DNA of 41,998 nucleotides from Acetobacter sp. AN02 (GCF_029759835.1 NZ_JAJJND010000010.1:1-41998); one strand, 5' to 3'; counted from the stretch's first letter, positions 15,998 through 26,316 are shown. Notes: generated by a model not told the origin, from the letters alone. A program made the numbers and translations.

Positions 15998-18900
15998 TGA
16001 TTCAGACGTCTTCTTCCGCACATATCACGCCGGTCTGGGGCGTTCCGGAAGGATATGATGCCGTCCTCCTGGGCCGCAGGGCTCAGGAACATAAGGGATC
16101 TGTCCTGCACGTCGCCCGCGATGATGCGGCGATGGAGCGCCTCGCCACGCTGCTCGCGTTCTTTGCGCCGCAGGTCGAGGTGCTGCGTTTTCCCTCATGG
16201 GACTGCCTGCCCTATGACAGGGTGTCGCCCAACCCGGTTCTGGTCGCGACCCGCGTGGCGACACTTTCCCGCCTGCTGGAGCCGCCTCCGGCTGCCCGCG
16301 TGGTCCTGACCACACCGGCCGCGCTGCTCCAGAGAGTGGCCCCGCGCGAGACATTTGCCGGACAGTCCCTTGCCGTATCGCAGGGAGAGACGCTGGATTC
16401 CACATTCCTGACCGATCTTCTGATCGCCAACGGCTACACACGCACCGATACCGTGATGGAGCCCGGAGAGTTTGCCGCACGCGGCGGTATCTTCGATCTC
16501 TGGCCGGCGGGTCAGGAGGAGCCGGTCCGCCTCGATCTGTTCGGCGACGAGGTGGAGAATATCCGCCACTTCGATCCGGGCTCGCAGAGATCAACCGGAC
16601 AGGTGCAGGGCATGGTCCTGCGCCCGGTCTCGGAATTCTCGCTCGATAAGGACAGCATCTCCCGTTTCCGCTCGGGCTGGCGCGACCTGTTCGGACCGGC
16701 AGCCGCCTCTGATCCGATTTATGAATATGTGTCCGATGGACGGCGCTATCCCGGTCTGGAACACTGGCAGCCGCTGTTTCAGGCAACGATGGAAACCCTG
16801 TCCGACTATCTTCCGGACGCAGCCATATCGCTCGACCCGCAGGTGGAAGAGGCGATCTCGGCCCGTCTCGAGATGATCCGGGATCATTATGAGGCCCGCC
16901 GCGAGCCGCCGCGGGAGGGAGAGACACCCTATCGCCCTCTGCCGCCGCATCTGCTGTATCTCGACCGGAAGGGAATCGACGCGTGGTTCGCGCGGATGCC
17001 TGTCACGGCATTCAGCCCCTTCGCAAAACCGGACGGCGCAGCCGGGATCGATGCCGGGGGACGGCCCGGCAAGATGTTCTCCCGAATCGTTGCACAGGGA
17101 GAGCGAGAGCAGGTTTTCCGTCTTCTGGGCGATCAGGCCCGCGAATGGGGTGAGACCGGCAGACGGAGTTTTGTCGCAGCCTGGACGCGGGGATCGCGCG
17201 AGCGCATCGCAACGCTCCTGAAAGAAAACGGAATCACCGCACAGTCAGCCGAAACCTGGCCGGATGCACGCAAAACCAGGCCCGGAACCGTCGGCCTGCT
17301 GACGCTCGGGCTGGAACGCGGTTTTATCGCTGACGATATCGCGGTCGTCTCCGAACAGGACCTGCTCGGAGAGCGGATCGGCCGTCCGCCCCGCAAGCGT
17401 CGCCGCGCGGACGAGCTGATTGCCGAGGCCGGGGAGATCACCGAGGGCGATCTGATCGTCCATCAGGAGTATGGAATCGGGCGCTATGACGGGCTGGAAA
17501 CCGTCACAGTCGGCGTGGCACCGCATGACTGCCTGCGCCTTCTGTATGACGGGGGCCAGAAGCTCTATCTCCCCGTAGAGAATATCGAGCTTCTGAGCCG
17601 CTTCGGATCAGATCAGGCCGGTGTCGCACTCGACAAACTGGGCGGCACGTCCTGGCAGGCGCGCAAGGCGAAAATGAAGCAGCGTATCCGGGATATGGCC
17701 GGAGAGCTGATCCGCACCGCTGCCGCCCGCGCCCTGCTTGAAGCCCCGTCCATCCGCCCGGCAGAGGGACTGTGGGACGAATTCTGCGCCGGATTCCCGT
17801 TTGTGGAGACGGAAGATCAGTCCCGCGCCATTGCCGATGTGCTGGATGACATGGCCTCGGGCCGCCCGATGGACCGGCTCATCTGCGGCGATGTCGGATT
17901 CGGCAAGACGGAGGTAGCGCTGCGGGCCGCGTTTGTCGCCGCAATGTCCGGGGAGCAGGTGGCGGTCATCGTCCCGACCACGCTTCTCGCAAGACAGCAT
18001 TTCCGCACGTTCGAGGCCCGGTTCAGCGGCCTGCCGCTGAAAATCGCGCAGCTCTCCCGGATGGTCACGGCAAAGGATGCAGCGGACGTCCGCAAGGGGC
18101 TGGCCGACGGAACGGTGAATATTGTCGTGGGCACACATGCTCTTCTGGCAAAAACCGTCCAGTTCGCGGCACTCGGCCTCCTGATCATCGATGAGGAACA
18201 GCATTTCGGCGTCTCCCATAAGGAGAAGCTCAAGGCGCTCAAGGACGGCGTGCACGTCCTGACGCTGTCCGCCACACCGCTGCCGCGCACGCTTCAGCTT
18301 TCGCTTTCCGGCGTGCGTGAGATGAGTCTGATCGCAACACCGCCAACGGACCGCCTGGCCGTGCGCACCTTCATTATGCCGTTCGACAGCGTGGTGGTCC
18401 GGGAAGCCATCCAGCGGGAACGCTTCCGTGGCGGGCAGATATTCTGCGTCGCCCCTAGGATCGAGGATCTGGATCGTCTGGGTGAAAGGCTGCGAGATAT
18501 CGTGCCGGACGCAAAGGTGGTGCAGGCACACGGACGTCTCTCACCCACCGAGCTTGAACGCGTGATGACCGAATTCTCGGACGGGAAATACGACATCCTG
18601 CTCTCGACCAATATCGTCGAAAGCGGACTCGATATGCCCGCGGTCAATACGCTCATCATCCACCGGGCGGACATGTTCGGCCTGGGGCAGCTCTATCAGC
18701 TCCGCGGGCGCGTCGGACGCGGGAAACAGCGCGGCTATGCGTATCTGACCTGGCCGCAATCCCATATTCTGGCCGCATCCTCCCAGAAACGACTCGAGAT
18801 CATGCAGTCGCTCGATACGCTCGGCGCGGGCTTCACGCTGGCCTCGCACGATCTGGACCTGCGCGGCGCAGGCAATCTTCTGGGAGAGGAACAGTCCGGC

Positions 18901-19467
18901 CATATCCGGGAGGTCGGGATCGAGCTGTATCAGCAGATGCTGCAGGATGCCGTAACCGACATGCGGGCGGAGCGGGGCAGGGAGCGGGCGGAAGACCGCG
19001 AGTGGACCCCGAACATTATCCTCGGCCTGCCGGTGCTCATTCCGGAAACCTATGTCCGGGATCTTCCGGTACGCCTCTCGCTCTATCGCAGAATCGGCGC
19101 ACTGGCATCCGATGCCGAGATGGAGGCCATGGAGGCAGAGCTGATAGACCGCTTCGGCGGGCTGCCTGATGAGGCAAAAAACCTCCTGGAGGTCGTCGCC
19201 ATCAAGAGGCTCTGCAAGGAAGCGGGCGTAGAGCGTCTGGAGGCCGGGCCGAAAGGCATGGTCCTCCAGTTCAGGAACGGCATCTTCCGCAATCCGGAAG
19301 GGCTTATCCGCTGGATGGGTAAGTGGAAGGAAGGCACGATCCGCGTGCGTCCCGACCAGAAACTCGCCATCCTGGGCGATCTGGAGAACGCACACCGTAT
19401 CGGTCTTGCGAAGAAAGTCACCTCTGCTCTCGCGCAGCTCAGCCGCCGCGCGGAGAAAGCAGCCTGA
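15997..19467 (+). CDS. mfd: Transcription-repair coupling factor
   Basis: A 1156-residue translocase that removes RNA polymerase stalled at DNA damage and recruits UvrA. The UvrB-like N-terminal module is present (PSWDCLPYDRVSPNP; EFAARGGIFDLWP near 160). The RNA-polymerase-interacting Tudor-like domain begins near residue 485 (IVHQEYGIGRYDGL). The RecG-like motor has Walker A GDVGFGKT at 631-638, DEEQH at 732-736, SATPLPRTLQ and QLYQLRGRVGRG. A C-terminal TRCF domain (DLPVRLSLYRRIG) follows. The ATG at 15997 overlaps the sdhE stop; an ATG at 15961 lies inside sdhE and is less likely. It converges on the inositol-phosphatase gene with only three bases between stops. Confidence 0.96.
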   Translation: MIQTSSSAHITPVWGVPEGYDAVLLGRRAQEHKGSVLHVARDDAAMERLATLLAFFAPQVEVLRFPSWDCLPYDRVSPNPVLVATRVATLSRLLEPPPAARVVLTTPAALLQRVAPRETFAGQSLAVSQGETLDSTFLTDLLIANGYTRTDTVMEPGEFAARGGIFDLWPAGQEEPVRLDLFGDEVENIRHFDPGSQRSTGQVQGMVLRPVSEFSLDKDSISRFRSGWRDLFGPAAASDPIYEYVSDGRRYPGLEHWQPLFQATMETLSDYLPDAAISLDPQVEEAISARLEMIRDHYEARREPPREGETPYRPLPPHLLYLDRKGIDAWFARMPVTAFSPFAKPDGAAGIDAGGRPGKMFSRIVAQGEREQVFRLLGDQAREWGETGRRSFVAAWTRGSRERIATLLKENGITAQSAETWPDARKTRPGTVGLLTLGLERGFIADDIAVVSEQDLLGERIGRPPRKRRRADELIAEAGEITEGDLIVHQEYGIGRYDGLETVTVGVAPHDCLRLLYDGGQKLYLPVENIELLSRFGSDQAGVALDKLGGTSWQARKAKMKQRIRDMAGELIRTAAARALLEAPSIRPAEGLWDEFCAGFPFVETEDQSRAIADVLDDMASGRPMDRLICGDVGFGKTEVALRAAFVAAMSGEQVAVIVPTTLLARQHFRTFEARFSGLPLKIAQLSRMVTAKDAADVRKGLADGTVNIVVGTHALLAKTVQFAALGLLIIDEEQHFGVSHKEKLKALKDGVHVLTLSATPLPRTLQLSLSGVREMSLIATPPTDRLAVRTFIMPFDSVVVREAIQRERFRGGQIFCVAPRIEDLDRLGERLRDIVPDAKVVQAHGRLSPTELERVMTEFSDGKYDILLSTNIVESGLDMPAVNTLIIHRADMFGLGQLYQLRGRVGRGKQRGYAYLTWPQSHILAASSQKRLEIMQSLDTLGAGFTLASHDLDLRGAGNLLGEEQSGHIREVGIELYQQMLQDAVTDMRAERGRERAEDREWTPNIILGLPVLIPETYVRDLPVRLSLYRRIGALASDAEMEAMEAELIDRFGGLPDEAKNLLEVVAIKRLCKEAGVERLEAGPKGMVLQFRNGIFRNPEGLIRWMGKWKEGTIRVRPDQKLAILGDLENAHRIGLAKKVTSALAQLSRRAEKAA

Positions 19468-19470
19468 TTC

Positions 19471-20259
19471 TCAGGCCAGCGGAATACCGGTGGCGGCGGA
19501 GACAGCCTCCGCCACCCCGGGTGCCGCAGCCAGAATCGTACCAGGCCCGGTCAGGCCGCCATCGCGCAGGAACGGAGACACCACAGCCCCCGCTTCCTTA
19601 AGAAGCGGCAGCGCCCCTGCAACGTCCCACAGATTGATGACGATCTCGATATAACCATCCAGCCGCCCGGACGCGACATCAGCCAGCGCCATGGCACCGG
19701 ATCCTCCGGAACGTGGCATGGCACCTGAGGCAACCACGGCTTCCATCTTCTCCAGAAAAACCGGCATGGGCACACGGTTGCTCCAGCCCATCTCGATCAT
19801 TGCGCTGCGCGTGTCAGTCACGGGGGAGGCGTGAATCCGTCTGCCATTAAGAAACGCCCCCTTACCGATCATAGCCGTGTAGGTCTCGTTCAGAGCCGGA
19901 GCCTGGATAATACCGGCAACAGGCCGGTCCCCCTCCAGAAGACCAAGCGACACACACCAGCGATTCCGTCCGCGTGCAAAGTTGGAGGTGCCGTCAATGG
20001 GATCGACAACCCAGCGCAGACCGCCCTGCCGGGTCTGCCCCTGTTCCTCTCCCTGAAAACCGTCTTCCGGGAAGAGAAGACTCATCCGCTGCGATATAAA
20101 CGCCTCGACAGCACCATCTGCCTCGGTCAGCCAGTCCTGAGCCGATTTCTGCGTTCCGGCAGGCCCTCCCGGAGGCGGACGCATGGACATGGCAAGCCGC
20201 GCCGCATCCGAAACAACGGCGCGGGCAGCTTCAAGACGACATTCAAGGGAGGCACTCAT
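19471..20259 (-). CDS. suhB: Inositol-monophosphatase family protein (SuhB-like)
   Basis: A 262-residue Mg-dependent phosphatase. Metal-binding signatures are [34 protein letters not shown] and the C-terminal [15 protein letters not shown]. The DGTSNFARG form and [20 protein letters not shown] are closer to SuhB/inositol-1-phosphatases than the hisN-type enzyme at 5580. E. coli SuhB also has a ribosomal antitermination role, which cannot be judged from sequence here. The start chosen is the ATG at 20259; longer upstream readings run through the divergent coaA region and have no family resemblance. Divergent from coaA, convergent with mfd. Confidence 0.82.
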   Translation of the reverse strand: MSASLECRLEAARAVVSDAARLAMSMRPPPGGPAGTQKSAQDWLTEADGAVEAFISQRMSLLFPEDGFQGEEQGQTRQGGLRWVVDPIDGTSNFARGRNRWCVSLGLLEGDRPVAGIIQAPALNETYTAMIGKGAFLNGRRIHASPVTDTRSAMIEMGWSNRVPMPVFLEKMEAVVASGAMPRSGGSGAMALADVASGRLDGYIEIVINLWDVAGALPLLKEAGAVVSPFLRDGGLTGPGTILAAAPGVAEAVSAATGIPLA

Positions 20260-20355
20260 AGGATTTTTCAGACTCCTGAACAGATCGGGCAAATGATATT
20301 GCCTGTACATGACAGCGCCGTGACTTCTCCTGAAATTGAGCACGGGAGAGTTGCG

Positions 20356-20382
20356 GAGTGTCTCAGAAACACTCATGTTTCT
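20356..20382 (+). promoter_or_regulatory. Two overlapping inverted repeats upstream of coaA
   Basis: GAGTGT (20356-20361) pairs with ACACTC (20369-20374), and AGAAACA (20365-20371) pairs with TGTTTCT (20376-20382). The two share bases 20369-20371, so only one hairpin can form at a time. They lie about 60-80 bases before the coaA start, in the divergent suhB-coaA spacer. They may be an operator or an alternating RNA leader; the function is unknown. Confidence 0.35.
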
Positions 20383-20439
20383 CACGAGCCCGCCATGGCG
20401 GCTGAGATATGTCGTTATCAGGGAGGCCATCGCAAATCC

Positions 20440-21408
20440 ATGATCTGTCTGAAGGAAACCGGTCTGGCCGGTCTGACTGAAGAGGCAGCAGGTTCCTCTC
20501 TGTGGCGCGTGTTTGACCGTGCCGAATGGAGCAGGCTGCGCTTTAACACGCCGCTGTCCCTGTCCGGTGCTGACCTTGATCGTCTCAGCGGCGTGGTGGA
20601 CATGCTGTCCCTGGATGAGATCGCCCATATCTATCTGCCGCTGTCCCGACTGCTCAATCTGCAGTTTCAGGCCGCCCGCTCACTCAAGGCCGTGCAGGAT
20701 ACGTTCCTCGGTCAGCCGGTGCGGAAAAGCCCTTTCATCATCGGCGTGGCCGGAAGCGTGGCTGCAGGAAAAAGCACCTTCGCCCGCGCGCTGAGAACAA
20801 TCCTCAGCCGCTGGCCGGAACATCCCAATGTCGATCTCGTCACGACCGACGGTTTTCTCTACCCGTCCAGAGTCCTCGAAGAACGCGGGCTGATGCAGCG
20901 CAAGGGATTTCCCGAAAGCTATGACCTGCGGGACATGACCCGCTTCCTATCGGAGGTGAAATCAGGTGCTGCCGAAGTGCATGCACCGGTCTATTCGCAC
21001 GTGCTCTATGATCAGATCGCCGGGGAAACCCAGACGATCAGACAGCCCGATATCCTCATTTTCGAAGGGCTGAACGTCCTGCAGCTGTCCCCCGGAGCCA
21101 GCCTCCTGACTTCGGATTTCTTCGACTTCTCAATCTATCTCGATGCGGACGAAACCAATATCGAGGAATGGTATGTCAGCCGCTTTCTCGTCCTGAAAAA
21201 TACAGCGTTCCGTGACAGCAAATCCTATTTCCATCGCTACTGCAGACTGACGGACACAGAAGCGGAAAAGCTGGCCCGGACCATATGGAAAAATATCAAC
21301 CACCTGAATCTGAAAGAAAATATTCAGCCATCACGTGAGCGCGCCCGTATTATCCTGCACAAGGGCGCAGATCATCGCGTGAGTGAGGTCAGGCTTCGGA
21401 CGGTCTGA
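20440..21408 (+). CDS. coaA: Pantothenate kinase (type I)
   Basis: A 322-residue P-loop kinase that phosphorylates pantothenate in the first step of coenzyme A synthesis. The P-loop GSVAAGKS is at 105-112, with [28 protein letters not shown] after it. FEGLNVLQ and [12 protein letters not shown] are also standard type I signatures. Enzymes of this type are feedback-inhibited by CoA. The frame stays open far upstream (to 19831), but that part lies antisense to suhB and is not protein-like. The ATG at 20440 gives the normal family length (about 316-322) and has GGGAGG 14 bases before it. No vitamin genes adjoin it. Confidence 0.9.
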   Translation: MICLKETGLAGLTEEAAGSSLWRVFDRAEWSRLRFNTPLSLSGADLDRLSGVVDMLSLDEIAHIYLPLSRLLNLQFQAARSLKAVQDTFLGQPVRKSPFIIGVAGSVAAGKSTFARALRTILSRWPEHPNVDLVTTDGFLYPSRVLEERGLMQRKGFPESYDLRDMTRFLSEVKSGAAEVHAPVYSHVLYDQIAGETQTIRQPDILIFEGLNVLQLSPGASLLTSDFFDFSIYLDADETNIEEWYVSRFLVLKNTAFRDSKSYFHRYCRLTDTEAEKLARTIWKNINHLNLKENIQPSRERARIILHKGADHRVSEVRLRTV

Positions 21409-21420
21409 TCTGAGATCCGT

Positions 21421-21454
21421 AAAAAAGGCCGGTGAAGGGAAACCCGCACCGGCC
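21421..21454 (-). terminator. Intrinsic terminator after ilvE
   Basis: On the minus strand GGCCGGTG (21454-21447), a 12-base loop and CACCGGCC (21434-21427) form an 8-bp GC-rich stem. It is followed by TTTTTT (21426-21421), just seven bases after the ilvE stop. It is a clear minus-strand terminator; on the plus strand the T-run is missing, so coaA is not obviously stopped here. Confidence 0.8.
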
Positions 21455-21460
21455 GGTCTG

Positions 21461-22555
21461 TCAGAAAATTTTATGCACCCAGCCGTGCCGGTCTTCGACC
21501 TTGCCACGCTGCACATCAAGCAGCGCCTGCTTCAGGGACGAGGCAATCTGTCCGGAGCTGCTGCCTGACCCGATCGTATATTCCCCGGATGCCATCCGGA
21601 TTTTTCCGATCGGCGTGACGGCCGCAGCCGTACCGCAGGCAAAACACTCCACCAGATGGCCGCTCTGTGCATCGGCAACCCAGTCCTCGATCGCATACGG
21701 CTCTTCCCGGACATCAAGACCGCGCTCCCGGGCGATGGTCAGCAGCGTCTCACGGGTAATGCCGGGAAGAATTGTGCCGGACAGCGGCGGCGTGCGGATT
21801 GATCCGTCATCAAACACGAAGAAGATGTTCATTCCGCCCATCTCTTCCACAAAGCGATGATGAACGGCATCAAGGAACACCACCTGATCGCAGTCGTTCT
21901 TCTTTGCTTCGGCCTGTGCAAGCAGGGATGCGGCATAATTGCCGCCGCATTTCGCAGCACCGGTACCGCCGGGAGCCGCGCGTGTGTAGGTCTCGGACAC
22001 CCATACCGACACCGTACCGCCGCTGAAATAGGATCCGACCGGAGCGGCAATGACCATATAGAGGTATTCGGAAGCCGGCTTGACGCCGAGGAAAGCCTCG
22101 CTGGCAATCATGAACGGACGGAGATAAAGGCTGCCGCCCTCGATCCGGGGAATCCAGTCACGATCAATCTTCACCAGCCGGTCGACTGATTCCAGAAAGA
22201 TGCTTTCCGGAAGCTCCGGCATACCCATCCGCTCAGCCGATTTCTGAAACCGTCGGGCATTGGCCTCCGGACGAAAAACGGCGGCTCCGCCATCCTCCGT
22301 CGGAAAAGCCTTGAGTCCCTCGAAAATTTCCTGAGCGTAGTGCAGAACGGCTGCGGAAGGATCAAGCTGTATGGGCCCGCGGGCTTTCACCTGGGCATCA
22401 TGCCAGCCGCGCTCTTCGGTGTAGCGGACAATAACCATATGATCCGTCGCAACACGCCCGAAGACCGGCTGTGCCATCAGTTCGGTCCGGCGATCAGCAG
22501 AAAGCGCATCCGGATTGCGCGTGACGGTAAAGGTAAGTCCGCCTGAAGTGCTCAC
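21461..22555 (-). CDS. ilvE: Branched-chain amino acid aminotransferase
   Basis: A 364-residue fold-type IV PLP enzyme that makes the last step of valine, leucine and isoleucine synthesis. The cofactor lysine is Lys202 in GAAKCGGNYAASL. The family signature is in ECFACGTAAAVTPIG. YAQEIFEGLKAF and SLYLRPFMIASEAFLGV are also typical of the BCAT2-like branch. Translation probably begins at the GTG at 22555, which has GGGAGA a suitable distance upstream and gives the usual N-terminus; an earlier frame-open stretch is not convincing. The gene is alone between its terminator and the HAD phosphatase gene, which lies 133 bases upstream on the same strand. Confidence 0.9.
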   Translation of the reverse strand: MSTSGGLTFTVTRNPDALSADRRTELMAQPVFGRVATDHMVIVRYTEERGWHDAQVKARGPIQLDPSAAVLHYAQEIFEGLKAFPTEDGGAAVFRPEANARRFQKSAERMGMPELPESIFLESVDRLVKIDRDWIPRIEGGSLYLRPFMIASEAFLGVKPASEYLYMVIAAPVGSYFSGGTVSVWVSETYTRAAPGGTGAAKCGGNYAASLLAQAEAKKNDCDQVVFLDAVHHRFVEEMGGMNIFFVFDDGSIRTPPLSGTILPGITRETLLTIARERGLDVREEPYAIEDWVADAQSGHLVECFACGTAAAVTPIGKIRMASGEYTIGSGSSSGQIASSLKQALLDVQRGKVEDRHGWVHKIF

Positions 22556-22688
22556 GACGTTATTCTCCCGTAAGGACAGGTGTATGAAGCAGGATCCGGG
22601 TGTCCGTAAATGCCGGACCCTCGCGTATCGCATCCTCTGCCATTATCGTCCATATCCCGGGGATCATTCCGGATGCGATTAAGTGCTG

Positions 22689-23390
22689 TCAGATATGCAC
22701 CGCAGCAGCAGCGAACTGCTGACGCACCATATCCGGCAGATCGGAAGGAGAACCGGCAATGGCCTCGGCACCGGCTTCGGTCAGCTCCTTCAGCCCTCCG
22801 TATCCCCACAGCACCCCGACAGCCCGCATGCGGTTTGCATGCGCGCCGCTGATATCAAAACGCCTGTCACCCAGCATCACCGCCTGATCCGCGGAAACAT
22901 CCTGCTCACGCATCAGGGAGGCGATCAGCTCAGGCTTCTCCGCACCGCTGTCATCAGGTCGTGCGCCATAGACATCCTGAAAGTTCTCCAGAAGTCCGTT
23001 CTGTTTCAGAATAGCCTTCGCCAGATGCACGGGCTTGGACGTCGCAATGAACATACGCGTACCTGAATGACGAATGGCCGCAATCGCCTCGCGCATACCC
23101 TCAAACACCGGCGTCCGCTTCATGCCGTCTCCGTGCTCGTAATGCTTCCGGTAAAGCGTGACTGCCAGATCGGCCCGGTCATCGCCATACTGATGCAGAA
23201 TCTCGCGCAGAAGTGCCGGCAGAGGCGGCCCGACCACCCAGGTCAGATCCATCGACAGGTCAGGCTCATGACCCATATCCCGCAGAACATTATGGATGGA
23301 ATGGATAATGCCCTCACGGGAGTTGATGATCGTGCCGTCCAGATCGAAAAGCACGGCAGGGCGACGTGAAGGCGTGGAAATAAAAGTCAT
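22689..23390 (-). CDS. HAD-family phosphatase (phosphoglycolate phosphatase-like)
   Basis: A 233-residue haloacid-dehalogenase hydrolase with an alpha-helical cap. Motif I is LFDLDGTIINS (nucleophile and acid/base Asp), motif II is FIATSKP (Thr/Ser), the Lys of motif III is in LAKAILKQNGL, and motif IV is MLGDRRFDISGAHAN. The size and cap type are like Gph/PpaX, so the substrate may be phosphoglycolate or another small phosphate ester, but the sequence does not fix it. It may be co-transcribed with ilvE downstream. It is divergent from radC across 66 bases that must hold both promoters. Confidence 0.82.
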   Translation of the reverse strand: MTFISTPSRRPAVLFDLDGTIINSREGIIHSIHNVLRDMGHEPDLSMDLTWVVGPPLPALLREILHQYGDDRADLAVTLYRKHYEHGDGMKRTPVFEGMREAIAAIRHSGTRMFIATSKPVHLAKAILKQNGLLENFQDVYGARPDDSGAEKPELIASLMREQDVSADQAVMLGDRRFDISGAHANRMRAVGVLWGYGGLKELTEAGAEAIAGSPSDLPDMVRQQFAAAAVHI

Positions 23391-23456
23391 AAACCTGTCC
23401 GGTCCTGTCTTAACGTCCGCGCATTATAGGGTATCTTTCATACATTACGATTCCTC

Positions 23457-24167
23457 GTGGAAAATGTGGTGTCACCGATGCTGACAGAACTGTCCCGTAC
23501 TCCTGCCCGGACAACAGCCGGGATGATCGCTCAGCATTCTCCGGAAGCCGCAGATCAGAGTCAGGATCGGGATCGCCTGATACGCTTCATAAGCGTGGCC
23601 ATGCCAAAAAACGAAAACCCCGCCGGTCTGGCAGACCGTCTACTCCATCAGTTCGGATCATATGCCTCGGTGCTGTCCGCCTCATCCGAAGAACTGCGGA
23701 GCATACACGGCGTAGGTCAGCACATGCTGTCAGGACTGCGCGTAATCAGGGAAGCCGCGCTGCGCCTGCACCGAAGCCGCCTCATGAAAGACGCGGTTCT
23801 GGAAAACCGTGAAAAACTCTATGAATATCTGACGGCTGTACTCGCCCGTGAGGTCATAGAACAGTTTCATGTTCTGTATCTCAGCCCGTCCGATCATCTG
23901 ATCACGGACGAGGCGCAGGCTCGCGGAACGGTCAACCACACCCCCGTCTATCCGCGGGAAGTCGTCCGTCGTGCTCTTGAGCTGGATGCCGCGTCCGTCG
24001 TGCTCGTGCATAATCACCCGAGCGGTGATCCGTCGCCCTCAGCAGACGACATCAGCATGACACGACAGGTGATCAGCGCCGCTTCCGTGCTCGGGATCAC
24101 CGTGCGGGATCACATCATCATAGGAAACGGCCGCAGACTCAGCTTCTCGGAAGCCGGTCTGCTTTAA
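23457..24167 (+). CDS. radC: RadC/JAB-domain protein
   Basis: 236 residues. An N-terminal helix-hairpin-helix-like region (GSYASVLSASSEELRSIHGVGQHM) is followed by a JAB/MPN-type metal domain with the zinc motif HNHPSGDPSPSADD (His185 and His187). TDEAQARGTVNHTPVYPREVVRRALELDAASVVLVHNHPSGD contains the conserved segment before it; it is cited here only as the domain core, residues about 150-195. Despite the name, a DNA-repair role for RadC is unproven, and the fold suggests a metal-dependent nuclease or peptidase. Either the GTG at 23457 or the ATG at 23478 could be the start. Its stop is three bases from that of convergent purK. Confidence 0.88.
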   Translation: MENVVSPMLTELSRTPARTTAGMIAQHSPEAADQSQDRDRLIRFISVAMPKNENPAGLADRLLHQFGSYASVLSASSEELRSIHGVGQHMLSGLRVIREAALRLHRSRLMKDAVLENREKLYEYLTAVLAREVIEQFHVLYLSPSDHLITDEAQARGTVNHTPVYPREVVRRALELDAASVVLVHNHPSGDPSPSADDISMTRQVISAASVLGITVRDHIIIGNGRRLSFSEAGLL

Positions 24168-24170
24168 TCA

Positions 24171-25313
24171 CTACATCCCAGGACGTTCAGCCAGACAGCC
24201 CAGTGCATCCTGAACCCCGAACTCGCCCGGAAGAGCGCCCCTCGGGAACAGAATATTCACATGCCCCATCTTTCGCCCGGGGCGGGCTTCCGTCTTGCCA
24301 TAGTGATGCGGAATCATTCCCGGAGACGCGATAATCTCCGGCCACAGCGCCATATCATCCGGCCCGACAAGATTTTTCATGACCGCATCGGAATGACGCA
24401 TCAGATCCGTCACAGGCAGACCGGCCACAGCACGGATGTGAGCCTCAAACTGGTCCATCCCGCACGCATCCATCGTCCAGTGACCGGAATTATGCGGCCG
24501 CGGAGCAATCTCGTTGATCAGAAGGTCACCATCCCTGGTCACGAACATCTCGACACCCAGAATACCCGTCAGATCAAGACGCTCAGCAATACGCAGGGCC
24601 AGCGCTCTGGCTTTACAGGCCAGCTCGGGATCGATCGGGGCAGGGGCGAGAGTAATATCAAGAATACCGTCCCGGTGTCTGTTTTCCACCGGATCAGAAC
24701 AGCCCGAAGACCCGTCCGCCGAGCGGACGACCATCACGCTGATCTCCCGCTCGAAATCCACGACAGCCTCAGCAACAAGGGGATGAGGCCGCAGCTCTTC
24801 GAATGCCGCCAGAAAACCCTCACGGTCATGAACCCGGCGCTGACCTTTCCCGTCATAGCCCAGACGCGTGGTCTTAAGAATGACCGGCCATGACAGACGC
24901 TCCTCTGACAAGGTGACATCATCAGCAGACGTGACGGCAAGCCAGGGGGCAACCGGAATATCGGCCCCGGCCATAAAGGCTTTTTCAGCCAGACGGTCCT
25001 GACTGATCCGGAGTATCTCCCCGGAAGGACGGACAGGCTTCAGAGATGAGAGAAGGTCCAGCCCCTCAGCCGGAATATTCTCAAATTCGAAGGTAATGAC
25101 ATCCACCTGCTCGGCAAAGCGATGCAGGGCAGCCTGGTCATCAAAAGCCCCCAGAGTAAAACTCCCGGCTGTCTGAACGGCAGGCTCGTCCTCTGACTGG
25201 GCCAGAACATGGACGCGATAGCCCAGCCGCGCCGCAGCAACAGCCGACATGCGGCCAAGCTGGCCACCCCCGACAATACCGATGACCGATCCCGGCGGAA
25301 GAGCCGTGCTCAT
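24171..25313 (-). CDS. purK: 5-(carboxyamino)imidazole ribonucleotide synthase
   Basis: A 380-residue ATP-grasp enzyme that adds bicarbonate to AIR in purine synthesis. The N-terminal pre-ATP-grasp motif is [14 protein letters not shown]-grasp signatures are [36 protein letters not shown] and [26 protein letters not shown]. Its start overlaps the purE stop (ATGA, 25310-25313), so the pair is coupled and makes N5-CAIR and then CAIR. It converges on radC with three bases between stops. Confidence 0.95.
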   Translation of the reverse strand: MSTALPPGSVIGIVGGGQLGRMSAVAAARLGYRVHVLAQSEDEPAVQTAGSFTLGAFDDQAALHRFAEQVDVITFEFENIPAEGLDLLSSLKPVRPSGEILRISQDRLAEKAFMAGADIPVAPWLAVTSADDVTLSEERLSWPVILKTTRLGYDGKGQRRVHDREGFLAAFEELRPHPLVAEAVVDFEREISVMVVRSADGSSGCSDPVENRHRDGILDITLAPAPIDPELACKARALALRIAERLDLTGILGVEMFVTRDGDLLINEIAPRPHNSGHWTMDACGMDQFEAHIRAVAGLPVTDLMRHSDAVMKNLVGPDDMALWPEIIASPGMIPHHYGKTEARPGRKMGHVNILFPRGALPGEFGVQDALGCLAERPGM

Positions 25314-25852
25314 TCCTCAGGAACATCCGCTACGGACGCCGTCTGCAGCGCGCGCCATGCCTCGACACGGGCAGACAGTTCCGGATCGGAAAGCGCCAGA
25401 ATCTGGGCTGCAAGCAGAGCCGCGTTCTTCGCTCCGGCCTTGCCGATGGCCAGTGTCCCGACCGGAACACCGCCGGGCATCTGCACAATCGACAGAAGGC
25501 TGTCCATTCCCTTGAGCGCATGGCTTTCGACCGGCACGCCAAGCACCGGAAGATGCGTCCATGCCGCACACATGCCGGGCAGATGAGCCGCACCACCCGC
25601 ACCGGCAATAATCACCGAAAGACCTCTTCCGGCCGCAGTTCTCGAATATTCTGCCAGACGGTCAGGCGTCCTGTGCGCCGAGACGATCCGTGCTTCCCAG
25701 GAAATACCAAGAGATGTCAGGCATTCCGTCGCGTGCCGCATGGTCTCGTGGTCGGACTGGCTCCCCATGATAACGCCGACATGCGGCTGCGCAGCCACCT
25801 CTGTCGAATTATCAGGATGCATCTCGGAAACGGAAGTCTCGGGTCTGTTCAT
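25310..25852 (-). CDS. purE: N5-carboxyaminoimidazole ribonucleotide mutase
   Basis: A 180-residue class I PurE that moves the carboxylate of N5-CAIR to C4. Signatures are [22 protein letters not shown] and [13 protein letters not shown] with the catalytic His. The first 25 residues before VGVIMGS are a variable extension. The upstream 76-base gap separates it from a DUF465 gene on the same strand, which could be the first gene of the transcript. It is translationally coupled to purK. Confidence 0.95.
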   Translation of the reverse strand: MNRPETSVSEMHPDNSTEVAAQPHVGVIMGSQSDHETMRHATECLTSLGISWEARIVSAHRTPDRLAEYSRTAAGRGLSVIIAGAGGAAHLPGMCAAWTHLPVLGVPVESHALKGMDSLLSIVQMPGGVPVGTLAIGKAGAKNAALLAAQILALSDPELSARVEAWRALQTASVADVPEE

Positions 25853-25928
25853 AAGGTTACAACTTTCCTGACGGCGGATCGCTCCGGCGATACGGCGACG
25901 GGGCCGGGCACAAAACGGGGAAGGGGGA

Positions 25929-26129
25929 TCAGGCGATATTATCCGGAATCAGCCGGTTTTCGATCCAGGCAATCTCATCCTTGAGCAGAAGCTTACGCTT
26001 CTTCAGCCGCTGGAGATGAAGCTGATCAGCGCTTTCACTCTGAAGCCGTCCGATAACCGTATCAAGATCGCGATGTTCGCTGCGAAGCTCATGGAGTTTT
26101 CGAAGAAGAGTATCTTTGTCACACAGCAT
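25929..26129 (-). CDS. DUF465 (YdcH) family small protein
   Basis: A 66-residue helical protein with the DUF465 pattern: an N-terminal helix ([20 protein letters not shown]) and a basic second helix ([22 protein letters not shown]) that form an antiparallel coiled coil. The function of the family is unknown. It lies just upstream of purE-purK on the same strand and is divergent from a second, similar gene at 26317. Together they form a head-to-head pair across a 187-base spacer. Confidence 0.8.
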   Translation of the reverse strand: MLCDKDTLLRKLHELRSEHRDLDTVIGRLQSESADQLHLQRLKKRKLLLKDEIAWIENRLIPDNIA

Positions 26130-26316
26130 CGCCGGATCGTCGCCCCAATAAAGAACCTGTGGTCTTCACGCCGGATGCTAGGGCAATTCGCTGAGAAATA
26201 CCAGTAACCGCCTGCCTGCGGAAAGCATCATACATGGACAAAATTTCATGAAAATATACGCTGTATCGGGGTTACCCTCGGGAGACTCAGACACGGAAAG
26301 AAGGGAGCCGTATCCG

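Noticed and set aside
19831-20439. Upstream extension of the coaA reading frame by about 200 codons
   Set aside because: It lies antisense to suhB and across the divergent spacer; the conserved protein starts near 20440 with the normal length.
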